In this document: positions 27,978 through 36,773 of the stretch, piece after piece
How positions within the stretch are numbered: position 1 is the first letter of the stretch
Layout: each line of letters starts with the position of its first letter
NCBI GenBank assembly: GCA_019694655.1
Contig: JAIBBN010000004.1
Coordinates: forward strand, 311,254 to 375,253
DNA from: Leptospirales bacterium
GTDB taxonomy: Bacteria > Spirochaetota > Leptospiria > Leptospirales > Leptonemataceae
Length of the DNA: 64,000 nt
Reading direction: 5' to 3'
Position numbers and translations under genes: made by a program
The notes under the pieces: model-generated
Told to the model about the DNA's origin: nothing
Database searches by the model: none
Seen by the model: the letters and a program-made list of their open reading frames with translations, nothing else

Positions 27978-29024
27978 TCAAAGAGCGCCAAAGGCTTTTA
28001 GCTGTCGGTAGATGATCTGTATAGACGCTACCAGAATGCTGGCCAGCGGAATGGCCACGACCATACCGGCCATCCCAAACCACTGCTGCATGGTAATCAC
28101 GGCCAGAATGGCAATGATTGGATGCACCTGAACGGAGCCGGCCAGCACCACTGGTTGGGTGAAGACATTGTCGACGAGTTGCGCTACTCCAACTACAGCG
28201 AGCGCCGGCAGGATTAGATGTCCGCCTGGCTCCATCAACGCAACGGCCAGCGCGGTGGCCGCGCCCATGCCAGGGCCTATGTAAGGAACAATATTGGTGG
28301 TGGCTACCAGCACGCCGACCAGCGGACCATACGGCAATCCAACAAACATGAATCCAGGCGCTGCAATGGAAGCCATGATCAACCATTGGATGCCAAGGCC
28401 TTTGATGTAGGCGACAATCTGGCGGCGAATGTTATTCACCAGCAACAGGGTCATTTCAAAATAGCGATTGGGGGCCAGAGAGAGCAGGCTGCGATAGATG
28501 ACCTGGCCTTGCAGGAGCAGAATGAAGGCAATCATTGGCGTAATGATGATGTAAGTTACGGCTTCGCCAAGAAAGGAAAGATCAGCGGGTCGCATATCGC
28601 CGAGGGCCGACTCGATGCGCTCCAGATTTTTCTGCGGGTCGAGGTGTTCCTGAACGACGCTGGCCGGCAGGGTGTCCGCGAGCGCGGAACGCAGATTGCT
28701 CAGTCCAAGCAGCGTTCGTTGCTGCAGCTGTTCTTTGTTGGCGCTCAACTCCTGGATCTGATCCACCAGGGCGCCGCCGCCCAGGTAAACAGCTACGCCT
28801 GTGACCAGCAGAAATGCGAGGAAGACGACGGTGGCAGAGACCATCCTGGGCAGACCGGCGCCTTCCAGAAAGTCGACCGCCGGGTTCAGGGCCAGCGCCG
28901 CCAGGAAAGCGATGGCAATGGGCAGCGCCAGCGCCGCAGCGCCAGCAGCCATGACTGCAGCGAAGGCGGCGACCAACGCCAGAAAACCAATCTGGACCGG
29001 CAGATGACTGCTTTCACTGCGCAT
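27978..29024 (-). CDS. AI-2E family transporter (PerM/YdiK type)
   Basis: A 348-residue inner-membrane protein of the AI-2E transporter/UPF0118 family: two N-terminal helices, a variable periplasmic region with a coiled coil (residues about 90-150), and the conserved C-terminal core with PYGPLVGVLVATTNIVPYIG, then GPGMGAATALAVAL, and HPIIAILAVITMQQWFG. Substrates in this family range from autoinducer-2 export to Na+/H+ exchange, so none is assigned. It is four bases downstream of the cNMP-binding gene and presumably shares its transcript. Confidence 0.88.
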   Translation of the reverse strand: MRSESSHLPVQIGFLALVAAFAAVMAAGAAALALPIAIAFLAALALNPAVDFLEGAGLPRMVSATVVFLAFLLVTGVAVYLGGGALVDQIQELSANKEQLQQRTLLGLSNLRSALADTLPASVVQEHLDPQKNLERIESALGDMRPADLSFLGEAVTYIIITPMIAFILLLQGQVIYRSLLSLAPNRYFEMTLLLVNNIRRQIVAYIKGLGIQWLIMASIAAPGFMFVGLPYGPLVGVLVATTNIVPYIGPGMGAATALAVALMEPGGHLILPALAVVGVAQLVDNVFTQPVVLAGSVQVHPIIAILAVITMQQWFGMAGMVVAIPLASILVASIQIIYRQLKAFGAL

Positions 29025-29028
29025 TAAT

Positions 29029-29595
29029 TCAATCCGGATCCAGGCCGCCGCCGTAGGGATCGTGTTCTGCCTCGTCCAGTCCGGCTGTGCGCAGTCGTAT
29101 CTGCATCTCTTCCAATTCCTGATTGGTATGGATCAGTCGTCGGGCGGTCAGTCGTGCAATGTTGAGCGTAAGCGCTGCGCCCATACGCGGTTTGCGCGTT
29201 ACCAGACTCAATAAGTCAGGGCGAAAAAACCCGAGCAAGCGTGTATAGCCCAGGCAACGGGCGGAGGCAGTACGCGGCGATTCCTCCAGCAAGCCCAGCT
29301 CGCCAAAAAAGTCGCCTGGCTGCAGAAGGCCAAAGGTTCTGCGGAATTCGCCTTCCAGGCGATAGATTTCGACTTCCCCTTCCAGAACGATGTACATGCC
29401 AACGGCCGGTTCGCCGCGCCGAAAAACATGTTCATCCTGCTTGTAGTGGCGCACGTGACAGAGATCACGGACGACGCGCAGGGCGCGATCGGGGAGTTCC
29501 TCGAAGGCCGGACAGGCGCCAAGACGATCAAGCATTTCGCGCTCTGCGTCCGATTGTCTGGGCCGCAGGCTTTCCCAGAGAGCAGAGCGAGCCAT
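29029..29595 (-). CDS. cyclic-nucleotide-binding domain protein
   Basis: A 188-residue protein with one cNMP-binding domain: YKQDEHVFRRGEPAVGMYIV, LEGEVEIYRLEGEFRRTFGL, and an intact phosphate-binding cassette FFGELGLLEESPRTASA with the Arg that contacts the cyclic phosphate. After it comes a helical C-terminus without a recognisable helix-turn-helix, so it is not a typical Crp. The frame extends to 29646, but ATG 29595 gives a compact N-terminus; neither has a strong ribosome-binding site. Four bases separate it from the AI-2E-type gene, hinting at nucleotide-regulated transport. Confidence 0.8.
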   Translation of the reverse strand: MARSALWESLRPRQSDAEREMLDRLGACPAFEELPDRALRVVRDLCHVRHYKQDEHVFRRGEPAVGMYIVLEGEVEIYRLEGEFRRTFGLLQPGDFFGELGLLEESPRTASARCLGYTRLLGFFRPDLLSLVTRKPRMGAALTLNIARLTARRLIHTNQELEEMQIRLRTAGLDEAEHDPYGGGLDPD

Positions 29596-29760
29596 ACATT
29601 TGTTATCGGCGCCAGGGCGCCTTCTGATCCATGCCCGCTGCGGCATTTTTGCTGGACTCCAAGCCGCTTTACCGGATATCGACTGGCAAGGCGTTTGCGC
29701 CGGCTCGACCAGCGGAGGTCACGTGGTACAACGCGTCCGGTGGGCGCCGGCAAGGCGTTT

Positions 29761-29833
<73 letters not shown>

Positions 29834-29838
29834 AGGTT

Positions 29839-29912
29839 GTGCCAGTAGCTCAGTTGGATAGAGCAGCTGCCTTCTAAGCAGCGGGTCGGGGGTTCGACTC
29901 CCTCCTGGCGCA
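29839..29912 (+). tRNA. tRNA-Arg(TCT)
   Basis: Acceptor GTGCCAG pairs with CTGGCGC (one G-T pair); anticodon loop CTTCTAA gives TCT; T-loop TTCGACT. CCA is not encoded. It follows tRNA-Pro by five bases. Confidence 0.93.
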
Positions 29913-29922
29913 CGCAGGTTTC

Positions 29923-29995
29923 GGCGGGCGTAGCTCAGTGGTAGAGCGCCAGATTGTGGCTCTGGATGTCGTGGGTTCAATCCCCATCGCTCGCC
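29923..29995 (+). tRNA. tRNA-His(GTG)
   Basis: Acceptor GCGGGCG/CGCTCGC with an extra 5' G (G-1) opposite C73, the hallmark of tRNA-His; anticodon loop TTGTGGC gives GTG; T-loop TTCAATC. Confidence 0.93.
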
Positions 29996-30003
29996 CAGTT
30001 AGC

Positions 30004-30034
30004 GCGGCGAGGTTGCTGCAAGCGACCTCGTCGC
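30004..30034 (+). terminator. hairpin between tRNA-His and tRNA-Leu
   Basis: GCGGCGAGGT (30004-30013) pairs with ACCTCGTCGC (30025-30034) around an 11-base loop, starting nine bases after tRNA-His. There is no T-run. It probably ends the Pro-Arg-His transcript or is a processing signal, leaving Leu-Gly-tig as a second unit. Confidence 0.4.
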
Positions 30035-30142
30035 CGCTGGCAGGCGCAGGATTGCGAACGGTGCGGCATCGGTCCGGATTGCGATTGACGCAATGGCCGC
30101 TCTCAAAAACCAGTACTGCCTGTCTGGCGGAACAAGAGCCAC

Positions 30143-30224
<82 letters not shown>

Positions 30225-30231
30225 CAGACAA

Positions 30232-30306
<75 letters not shown>

Positions 30307-30353
30307 CATCTCTCTCCTGCGCGTCCGCGCGCAGTTGCTGTAAAAGAACCTGA

Positions 30354-31703
30354 ATGGACTTTAAAACCAAAAAGCTCAGCGACGTCTCGGTTGAGCTCTC
30401 CATCAAGAATACTCCGGCCGAGGTTCAGGAAGCATTTCGCTCCGCCTATCGCAAGGCCCAGGCAAAGATGAAACTGCCCGGCTTTCGCGCTGGCAAGGCG
30501 CCGCTGGAAATGGTCGAACGTCAGCTGGGCGACTCAGTGGCCGAGGAGGCGGCGCGTGAGCTGATTGCCGGCGCTTTTCAACAGGTATTTGAAAAACTTG
30601 ATCCGGCGCCAATCAGCGTACCGCGCTTTGAGCTGGAGAGTTTTGATCGGCAGAAGGGCGCGGCTTATCGTGGCGCCTATGATTGCATGCCAAAGATCAA
30701 GCTCGGCAAGTACAAGAAATTGAAAGTCGTCGAGGATCAGGCAGAGGCCCAGGACAGCGACGTCGCCGAAGAGCTGGAGCGCTTGCGTCAGGAGCGCGGC
30801 GCGCTGGTTAGCTTCGAGGGCGAAGCGCGGCTTGAGGATTTCGCAACGATCAGCATCGATGTTAGCCATGGCGGCAAGACTCTCTACCAGAACAAGGAGC
30901 TGCATGCCCGACTGGGCGGCGCCAATACGCTGCCGGGAGTGGATGAGGGGATTCTGGGAATGAAGGCTGGCGAAGAGCGCCAGTTCGAAATCTCCATCGA
31001 GGAGGGCTTTGCCGACGAGCGCTTTGCCGGTCGTCTTCTACAGGTTAGCGTCAGTCTAAACGCCCTGCAGCAAATCGAACTCCCGGAACTGAACGACGAT
31101 TTAGCACGCGACATTGGCGAATTCAATGATCTGAGCGAATTGCGCGCCAGGCTGCGGGAAAGCCTTACTGCCGAAGCACGGGAAGCCCTCAAGCAGCGCA
31201 GCATGCAAGCAATGCTGGATCAGGTGGTGGAGAATACAAAGTTCCCCCTGCCGCCGACTTTGATTGAGCAGGAGCTTGACCACCGTCTGGATCAGATCCG
31301 CGACCGGCTGGGCAATAAGGACCTGAGTTCTGCCGAAATTGCCCGTCTGGCTGGCCAGGAGGAGTCCCCCTTTGTCGAGGATCTTCGCAAGTCGGCGGAA
31401 AAGACGGTGCGCGAGCGTCTGGCCCTTCGTGAGCTAACCCGCGAGGAATCCATTGAGGTCGCCCAGGACGACGTTGACCGGGAAATTCGGGACCGCTACG
31501 GCGCCTTCCTCCCCGAAGGCCAGCTGCCGCAGTTGCTTCAAAATGAAAAACTTCGTGAAGAAGTGCAAGGAAGGCTCCTCTTCTGGCGCGCTATGAACTG
31601 GCTCTATGACAATGGCGAGGTCAAGAAGGGCGCCTCTGTCAGTTTGAGCGCCCTGCGCGAGCAGGGCCTATTGCGCGCTCGTTCTCAGAGCAGCAGCCGC
31701 TGA
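30354..31703 (+). CDS. tig: trigger factor
   Basis: Ribosome-associated folding chaperone and peptidyl-prolyl isomerase. The 449-residue product has the N-terminal ribosome-docking signature in the form GFRAGKAP (residues about 43-50), a FKBP-type domain (about 160-245, with GGANTLPGVDEGILGMKAG and EERQFEISIEEGF), and a long helical C-terminal domain. It begins the tig-clpP-clpX set, an arrangement conserved in most bacteria that joins nascent-chain folding with proteolysis. Confidence 0.95.
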   Translation: MDFKTKKLSDVSVELSIKNTPAEVQEAFRSAYRKAQAKMKLPGFRAGKAPLEMVERQLGDSVAEEAARELIAGAFQQVFEKLDPAPISVPRFELESFDRQKGAAYRGAYDCMPKIKLGKYKKLKVVEDQAEAQDSDVAEELERLRQERGALVSFEGEARLEDFATISIDVSHGGKTLYQNKELHARLGGANTLPGVDEGILGMKAGEERQFEISIEEGFADERFAGRLLQVSVSLNALQQIELPELNDDLARDIGEFNDLSELRARLRESLTAEAREALKQRSMQAMLDQVVENTKFPLPPTLIEQELDHRLDQIRDRLGNKDLSSAEIARLAGQEESPFVEDLRKSAEKTVRERLALRELTREESIEVAQDDVDREIRDRYGAFLPEGQLPQLLQNEKLREEVQGRLLFWRAMNWLYDNGEVKKGASVSLSALREQGLLRARSQSSSR

Positions 31704-31794
31704 CCTACTCGGTCCCGCCGCTTTCCGGCCGCGCGCCAGGCTTGGTTGACAGAGTCCCGGAGTTCTGTTTTCCTGGAATAGCGACCCAGGCTTT

Positions 31795-31810
31795 CCGGTC
31801 CCCGGACCGG
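31795..31810 (+). promoter_or_regulatory. palindrome in the clpP leader
   Basis: CCGGTCC-CC-GGACCGG forms a perfect 7-bp inverted repeat 35 bases before the clpP start codon. Further upstream, TTGACA (31746-31751) could be a -35 box, but no good -10 follows. The palindrome could be an operator or a small RNA hairpin. Confidence 0.3.
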
Positions 31811-31845
31811 ATATCCAGGCGCACCCGGTAGCCGGAGAAACTCGA

Positions 31846-32436
31846 ATGCCAATTATGCCTGTTGTTCACGAGCAAACTGCCCGCGGCGAGCGCCAGTATG
31901 ACGTCTATTCTCGCTTGCTGAAAGATCGGATTATTTTTCTGGGCTATCCGATTGATGACGTATACGCTAATTTGATTATCGCCCAATTGCTATTCCTGGA
32001 AGCAGAGGATCCCGAGAAGGATATCTACCTCTACATCAATAGTCCTGGCGGCTATATCACCGATGGTCTGGCTATCTATGATACCATTCAGTACATTCGT
32101 CCCGACGTGCGAACGATCTGCATCGGTCAGGCGGCCAGTCTCGCGTCCGTATTGCTGGCTGCCGGCGCGCGCGGCAAACGCTCAGCGCTGCCCAATGCGC
32201 GTGTGATGCTGCATCAGCCAATTGGCGGTGTGCAAGGTCAATCGCGAGACATCGAGATCCAGGCGCGCGAAATTCTAAAGATGAAAGACAAGCTCAATCG
32301 TATCTATGCGGCACACACAACCAAGCCGCTGGAGCAGATTGAAAAGGACATTGATCGAGTATTCTATATGTCCGCCGAGGAAGCTCGAGAGTACGGGATC
32401 ATTGATACAGTAATCGAGCCACAGGCGCGCGGCTGA
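31846..32436 (+). CDS. clpP: ATP-dependent Clp protease proteolytic subunit (paralogue B, with clpX)
   Basis: The 196-residue ClpP of the canonical tig-clpP-clpX set. Catalytic Ser is in [14 protein letters not shown], His in [12 protein letters not shown] and Asp in KDIDRVFYM; the start [20 protein letters not shown] is typical of bacterial ClpP with a short propeptide. GGAG lies nine bases before the ATG. Proximity to clpX (22 bases) suggests ClpX is its usual ATPase. Paralogue A is at 24956. Confidence 0.96.
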   Translation: MPIMPVVHEQTARGERQYDVYSRLLKDRIIFLGYPIDDVYANLIIAQLLFLEAEDPEKDIYLYINSPGGYITDGLAIYDTIQYIRPDVRTICIGQAASLASVLLAAGARGKRSALPNARVMLHQPIGGVQGQSRDIEIQAREILKMKDKLNRIYAAHTTKPLEQIEKDIDRVFYMSAEEAREYGIIDTVIEPQARG

Positions 32437-32458
32437 GCTTCAGGGCGAAGAGCAAATT

Positions 32459-33745
32459 ATGGGCGTAAAGAAGAAGAGCGGGGACCGGGAAAAGCTCCAT
32501 TGCTCCTTTTGTGGAAAGGAACAGGACGCCGTTCGCCGTCTGGTCGCAGGTCCCGGCGTCTATATTTGCGATGAATGCATTGAGTTGTGCAACGAGATCA
32601 TTGCCGAAGAGGGCGAACAAGAGCAAGGCGGAGTCCTTCAGGGCGAATTGCCCAAGCCGGCTGAGATCAAGACAATTCTTGATCAGTATGTGATCGGTCA
32701 GGATAGCGCCAAGAAGGCTCTGGCGGTCGCCGTCTACAATCACTACAAGCGCATCAATCAGAACCAGAAGAAGGGCGACATCGAGCTGGATAAATCCAAT
32801 ATCCTGCTGATCGGGCCTACCGGCTCAGGCAAGACCCTGCTGGCGCAGACCCTGGCGCGTTTGCTCAAGGTCCCATTCGCAATTGTAGATGCGACGGCCC
32901 TCACCGAAGCCGGCTACGTCGGCGAGGATGTAGAGAATATCCTGCTGCGATTGATTCAGAATGCGGACAACGATATCAAGCGCGCTGAGATCGGCATCAT
33001 CTACATCGACGAAATCGATAAGATTTCGCGCAAAGGCGACAATCCATCCATCACGCGCGATGTGAGCGGGGAAGGAGTGCAGCAGGCCCTGCTGAAGATC
33101 ATTGAGGGAACTGTGGCCAATGTGCCGCCGCAGGGCGGACGCAAGCACCCGCATCAGGACTTCATCTCGCTTGATACCAGGAACATTCTATTCATCTGCG
33201 GCGGCGCTTTTGTCGGACTTGATAAGATTATCGAAAATCGTATGGGCAGGCGCGAAATCGGTTTCGATCGTAAGAAGGGCGCTCTGGCTGCTGCACGCAA
33301 TCGCGGCGAGACGCTGCAGCATGTAATTCCCGACGACCTGATGAAGTATGGCTTGATCCCGGAGTTCGTCGGACGTCTGCCAATTCTGGCTACGCTCAAT
33401 GACCTTGATGTGGAGACGCTGAAGCGAATTTTTTCGGAGCCGCGGAATTCTCTGTTTCGACAGTACCAAAAGCTTTTTGAAATTGAGGGCGTGCGCCTGA
33501 AATTCACAGATGAAGCTATTACTCGGATTGCCGAGCTGGCTATTCAGCGGGAGGCCGGCGCCAGAGGTCTGCGCAGCATTATCGAGCACATCATGATGGA
33601 GTTGATGTATTCGATCCCGTCGCGTAGCGATGTGGAAGAAGTTGTTATTACGCCTGGCGTTATTGAAAACAACGATCAGCCAGTGCTGGCGCTCAAGAAA
33701 GAAGGCGTGCGCAGCAAAGAACCGAAGAAGGAAAAGCTGGCCTGA
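32459..33745 (+). CDS. clpX: ATP-dependent Clp protease ATP-binding subunit
   Basis: AAA+ unfoldase that recognises substrates and feeds them to ClpP. The 428-residue product has the N-terminal zinc-binding domain (CSFCGKEQD ... CDECIELC), Walker A GPTGSGKT (about residue 120), Walker [11 protein letters not shown], the [20 protein letters not shown] pore region, the IGF-loop region near FDRKKGAL, and the C-terminal lid. The tail is Lys-rich. It ends 18 bases before the convergent tatC. Confidence 0.97.
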   Translation: MGVKKKSGDREKLHCSFCGKEQDAVRRLVAGPGVYICDECIELCNEIIAEEGEQEQGGVLQGELPKPAEIKTILDQYVIGQDSAKKALAVAVYNHYKRINQNQKKGDIELDKSNILLIGPTGSGKTLLAQTLARLLKVPFAIVDATALTEAGYVGEDVENILLRLIQNADNDIKRAEIGIIYIDEIDKISRKGDNPSITRDVSGEGVQQALLKIIEGTVANVPPQGGRKHPHQDFISLDTRNILFICGGAFVGLDKIIENRMGRREIGFDRKKGALAAARNRGETLQHVIPDDLMKYGLIPEFVGRLPILATLNDLDVETLKRIFSEPRNSLFRQYQKLFEIEGVRLKFTDEAITRIAELAIQREAGARGLRSIIEHIMMELMYSIPSRSDVEEVVITPGVIENNDQPVLALKKEGVRSKEPKKEKLA

Positions 33746-33763
33746 GCTCGTAAGGAATCTGCA

Positions 33764-34654
33764 TCAAGATTCAGCAAGATTTCGTTTGCCGCGGATTCGC
33801 TCGATGGTCCAGATAATGGCCAGCGATATGGCGTACATTGCCAGCAGTACAGCGCCTACGGCCACTTGACTGGTCCACTCAGGCGGAGTAATGACAGCCG
33901 AGAGTACAAAGATGACTACAATGATATGCCGCCAGTAGCGACGATGTACTGAGAATGGAACGATGCCGACCGCGCCAAGCAGGATGAGCACCAGCGGCAA
34001 CTCAAATGCGGCCCCGGTGCCTGCCAGAATCAGGAACAGGAAATTGTAATACGTTTCGATCGGTTGCATGTTAGAAACGCTGTCCAGCTCCATCTGCATA
34101 TATAGAAAGCGCATCGAAAGCGGCGCAATGTAATACCAGGCAAATATCAGACCCGCCCAGAACAACGCGGCAGATGAAAAAACAATCACATGTCCGAGTC
34201 GCGCGGCGCGAGTCGAGACCGCCGGCGTGACGAAGCCCCATAGTATTGCAGCGCAGATCGGTAAACTTACGGTCAGTGCAGCGCCCAGACTGATCATAAA
34301 TAGCATCATCATCGGCCCGTAGGCATTTTGCCGGATCAAGGGTTCGTGGCTTACCGCCTTATAAGGCGCTATCAGGAAGGAGTGCAATTCGGGACTGAAT
34401 ACCAGAGCAACCACTGTGAGTCCCAGAACGATCCCCAGTATCCAGAAAAGACGGCGGCGCAGTTCCTCCAGGTGGTCGCCAAGAGTCATGTAGCGTTCGC
34501 GAGGATCTGTTTCCTCATCCTCGGCTTCCAGTTCGGCAGCTTCGCTCGCGCTGACGGATTGTAGCGTAGCAGAATCAGAAGGTCGATAGATAGGAGTTTG
34601 CGCCCGGCGGGCGGCGGGAGCGGAGGTCTTGCTGCCTCGTGTAGGCCGGGCCAT
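33764..34654 (-). CDS. tatC: Sec-independent protein translocase TatC
   Basis: Six-helix receptor of the twin-arginine translocase, which exports folded proteins. The 296-residue product has the conserved TLGDHLEELRRRLFW motif, the Pro-containing periplasmic region and the closing helices (PLVLILLGAVGIVPF and the PPEWTSQVAVGAVLLAMYAI stretch). An unusual 55-residue hydrophilic N-terminal extension, first Ala/Arg-rich and then very acidic (ELEAEDEETDPRERYM), precedes the conserved part; the true start might be further in, but no better site is evident. It follows tatA by 23 bases. Confidence 0.95.
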   Translation of the reverse strand: MARPTRGSKTSAPAARRAQTPIYRPSDSATLQSVSASEAAELEAEDEETDPRERYMTLGDHLEELRRRLFWILGIVLGLTVVALVFSPELHSFLIAPYKAVSHEPLIRQNAYGPMMMLFMISLGAALTVSLPICAAILWGFVTPAVSTRAARLGHVIVFSSAALFWAGLIFAWYYIAPLSMRFLYMQMELDSVSNMQPIETYYNFLFLILAGTGAAFELPLVLILLGAVGIVPFSVHRRYWRHIIVVIFVLSAVITPPEWTSQVAVGAVLLAMYAISLAIIWTIERIRGKRNLAES

Positions 34655-34677
34655 TGGAGCAGGAGCCGAAGGAGATT

Positions 34678-34935
34678 TCAGGCGCGTTTGCGACGGGCAG
34701 CCTGCTTCTTGGCGCGCGGTCTTGGCGCAGGCTCATCCAGGTCGCGCGAATCACTGATTTGCTGGCGGGCCGGCGGGGCATCGGCGTTTGAGCTGGAAGC
34801 GCCGCTTAGAGAATCCTTGAACTCACGGATGCCGCTGCCCAGATCCTTGGCGAGCTGCGGAATCTTTCGACCGCCAAACAAAAGCAATGCCAGTACGAGG
34901 ATTACAGCAATCTCAGTCCATCCAATGCTGCCCAT
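34678..34935 (-). CDS. tatA: Sec-independent protein translocase TatA
   Basis: Single-helix subunit that forms the Tat pore. The 85-residue product begins [20 protein letters not shown], followed by the [20 protein letters not shown] amphipathic helix typical of TatA, and ends in a basic Arg/Lys/Ala tail. Two ATGs exist; the second (34935) lies seven bases after GGAGG and gives the standard N-terminus, while the first (34941) is too close to it. No tatB is present, as expected for a minimal TatAC system. Confidence 0.93.
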   Translation of the reverse strand: MGSIGWTEIAVILVLALLLFGGRKIPQLAKDLGSGIREFKDSLSGASSSNADAPPARQQISDSRDLDEPAPRPRAKKQAARRKRA

Positions 34936-35003
34936 GAACATTCCTCCAGGCGCAACCCGCGCCCCGATGCGGCCAGCTGGCCTCAGGGCTCCCAGAGCGC
35001 ACC

Positions 35004-35021
35004 CTGATTTCCGCTTGTCAG
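35004..35021 (+). promoter_or_regulatory. second copy of the CTGATTTCC-CTTGTCAG element
   Basis: CTGATTTCCGCTTGTCAG, differing at one base from 10287-10304 and again about 30 bases before a start codon. The outer bases form a CCTGA/TCAGG stem followed by AATTTTTT, so it could equally be a short terminator or attenuator. Confidence 0.25.
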
Positions 35022-35051
35022 GAATTTTTTGGCCCCGCAGTTACCTCTGGC

Positions 35052-35864
35052 ATGGCGGTCAGCAAAGACCAGAAGAACCTCTTCAACGAGAAGGTCCGCG
35101 GCTATCGTAATTTCTCGGAAGATGTCAAGAAGGAGGCGGCAACGCTGAAGGCTGTTGCGCGCAAGAATCCGCGCCTGGATTCCTATGTTCAAGTCCGGAC
35201 CGCAATTCTCTCGCTGCAGCGCTCCAACACTCTGGTTTTGATGTCGCGCCTCAGTCAGGAAATCCAGAGTATAAAGAACGATAGCTATTTGAATGAGGCT
35301 CGCAAGGAAATTGGAGCGAGGCTTGGCGAGCTGTGCAAGCTGGTCGGCGAGGACCTCGATAGCGGACTGACTGAGAATAGCGAGAAGCTCGAAGGGATAT
35401 CGGAATTGAGCTATCCGCAACGAGTGCGGCTGGTGCGCGGATTTCGCCAGGCAATCGAAAATGTACGCCAGGCAATGGGCGAGACCTCCAAATGGCGCTG
35501 GTACTTCCCGGACCTGCAGCTCAAGCTGGTTACGCTGGCGCGTAATTTGATGGACTACAAAAAGTACGAGCGGACGCGCGATCCAAATGATCCCGATTTT
35601 GAGCCGCTGCGCGACTTGATGGATTTTATTCTGGAGGCAAGCCAGAACGCTGCGCAGGAGTATCGAAGCAAGTACGAGCTATCAACCAAAGAGGTTAGCG
35701 ATCTGGCGGTCATCCGTAAGATTTTCGAAATGCAAAAGAGGATTTATACTTTCACCGGGCAGCGCGATGAGGTGGCCAGAGTCACTACTTCGCTGGATTC
35801 TATTAGCGAGAAGATTGAGTCGATCATGGCTGAAAAAAGCGGCAAGAAAAAGAAAAGTCCGTGA
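35052..35864 (+). CDS. conserved helical protein of unknown function
   Basis: A 270-residue soluble protein, nearly all charged amphipathic helices (LFNEKVRGYRNFSEDVKKEA; EIQSIKNDSYLNEARKEIGA; LQLKLVTLARNLMDYKKYER), ending in a Lys-rich tail (EKSGKKKKSP). No enzymatic motif or known domain is recognised. No ribosome-binding site stands out. It is divergent from tatA and 97 bases before thioredoxin, so it may share a transcript with either unit's promoter region. Confidence 0.75.
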   Translation: MAVSKDQKNLFNEKVRGYRNFSEDVKKEAATLKAVARKNPRLDSYVQVRTAILSLQRSNTLVLMSRLSQEIQSIKNDSYLNEARKEIGARLGELCKLVGEDLDSGLTENSEKLEGISELSYPQRVRLVRGFRQAIENVRQAMGETSKWRWYFPDLQLKLVTLARNLMDYKKYERTRDPNDPDFEPLRDLMDFILEASQNAAQEYRSKYELSTKEVSDLAVIRKIFEMQKRIYTFTGQRDEVARVTTSLDSISEKIESIMAEKSGKKKKSP

Positions 35865-35961
35865 CGCTTGACGGCATTTTGGCCTACTTTCGATTGGGCC
35901 TGGCTGGCGGCAGCCCCAATGTGGTTGCACGGCGCATACAGGACAACGACGGGAGCAAACG

Positions 35962-36276
35962 ATGTCAGTCAAAACAGTCACTGATCAAACTTTTCCAATG
36001 GACGTAGGACCGGGATTGGTACTTGTCGACTTTTGGGCAGAGTGGTGCGCTCCCTGCCGCATGGTAGCGCCTATCGTCGAAGAACTCTCCAACGAGGTTC
36101 CGGAAGTTAGCTTCGCCAAGGTGAATGTCGACGAAAATCAGATGATTGCGCAGCAGCAGCGAATCACTCACCTGCCTACGCTGGTTCTGTTCAAGGACGG
36201 ACAGCCTGTGGATCGCGTCACCGGTCTGATGCCAAAGGCGCAACTGAAGAGCTTTCTCTCAAGACATTTGAATTGA
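35962..36276 (+). CDS. trxA: thioredoxin
   Basis: A 104-residue cytoplasmic thioredoxin. The redox motif is WCAPC (Cys29, Cys32), with Ala where the common form has Gly (WCGPC). The buried Asp (VDFWAEW), the cis-Pro loop (ITHLPTLVLFKDG) and the VTGLMPKAQLKSFL end are all present. The CAPC variant is also found in functional thioredoxins and is not expected to abolish activity. It converges on the His-rich lipoprotein gene. Confidence 0.93.
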   Translation: MSVKTVTDQTFPMDVGPGLVLVDFWAEWCAPCRMVAPIVEELSNEVPEVSFAKVNVDENQMIAQQQRITHLPTLVLFKDGQPVDRVTGLMPKAQLKSFLSRHLN

Positions 36277-36299
36277 GCAGCCGGGCGGCGGCTCCAGTC

Positions 36300-36653
36300 T
36301 CATTCGCCAAATAGCTGCAATGTGACTGCATGCTTGTGGAATTGCTCCTCGCTGCTTTCCAGAATGACTGGCGTCCCGGTCAGGAGTACGGCGGCCTCGT
36401 CTTCGGTCAGCCGTACTACATGGCGGTGTCCGGCGGCCTCCTGTAAGGGAAATTCGCGAACGCCGCTGGCGATTTGACGATAGTTGATCGACAGCTCGTG
36501 GACGTGCAAGGCTGCGGGACTGACTACTGACTGGATTCGGCCATCGCGCTGGGGACCTCCACAGCTGGTCCAGGCCAGAATTCCCTGCAAAGAGAATGCA
36601 GTAAGAATCAGCGCCTTCTTCCAGAGCGGTCCTATTTCTATGCGGAGCTGCAT
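36300..36653 (-). CDS. small histidine-rich putative lipoprotein
   Basis: A 117-residue protein. ATG at 36653 starts a signal sequence (KKALILTAFSLQGILAW) ending in a possible lipobox WTSC. The mature part is beta-rich and has paired histidines: HVHELS, GHRHVVRL and HKHAVTLQL, about 25-40 residues apart. This spacing could place a metal (copper or zinc) site in a cupredoxin-like sandwich, but I do not recognise the family. The C-terminal HKHAVTLQLFGE resembles the closing strand of such domains. Confidence 0.6.
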   Translation of the reverse strand: MQLRIEIGPLWKKALILTAFSLQGILAWTSCGGPQRDGRIQSVVSPAALHVHELSINYRQIASGVREFPLQEAAGHRHVVRLTEDEAAVLLTGTPVILESSEEQFHKHAVTLQLFGE

Positions 36654-36681
36654 GTTTCTCACAAATTCAACCGCCAAAAAC

Positions 36682-36704
36682 CGCCCGAATCCGGGCGTCT
36701 TTTA
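36682..36704 (+). terminator. bidirectional hairpin before the MBL/cNMP gene
   Basis: CGCCCG-AATC-CGGGCG (36682-36697) followed by TCTTTT on the plus strand, and preceded by AAAAA that gives a T-run on the minus strand. It lies between the divergent starts at 36653 and 36774. It could stop thioredoxin readthrough that has crossed the antisense lipoprotein gene, or work as an attenuator in the leader of the downstream gene. Confidence 0.6.
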
Positions 36705-36773
36705 TGGCAACGCCGCTGAATCTCCTTGATCGAAGAGGGTCGGGCCGCAAAATGCCGCTCGGAATCATCGTCT

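Noticed and set aside
29686..29760. Two copies of GGCAAGGCGTTT (29686-29697 and 29749-29760) before the tRNA cluster, considered as an attachment or insertion trace
   Set aside because: Only 12 bases, no integrase or foreign gene between them, and nothing else to support a mobile element.
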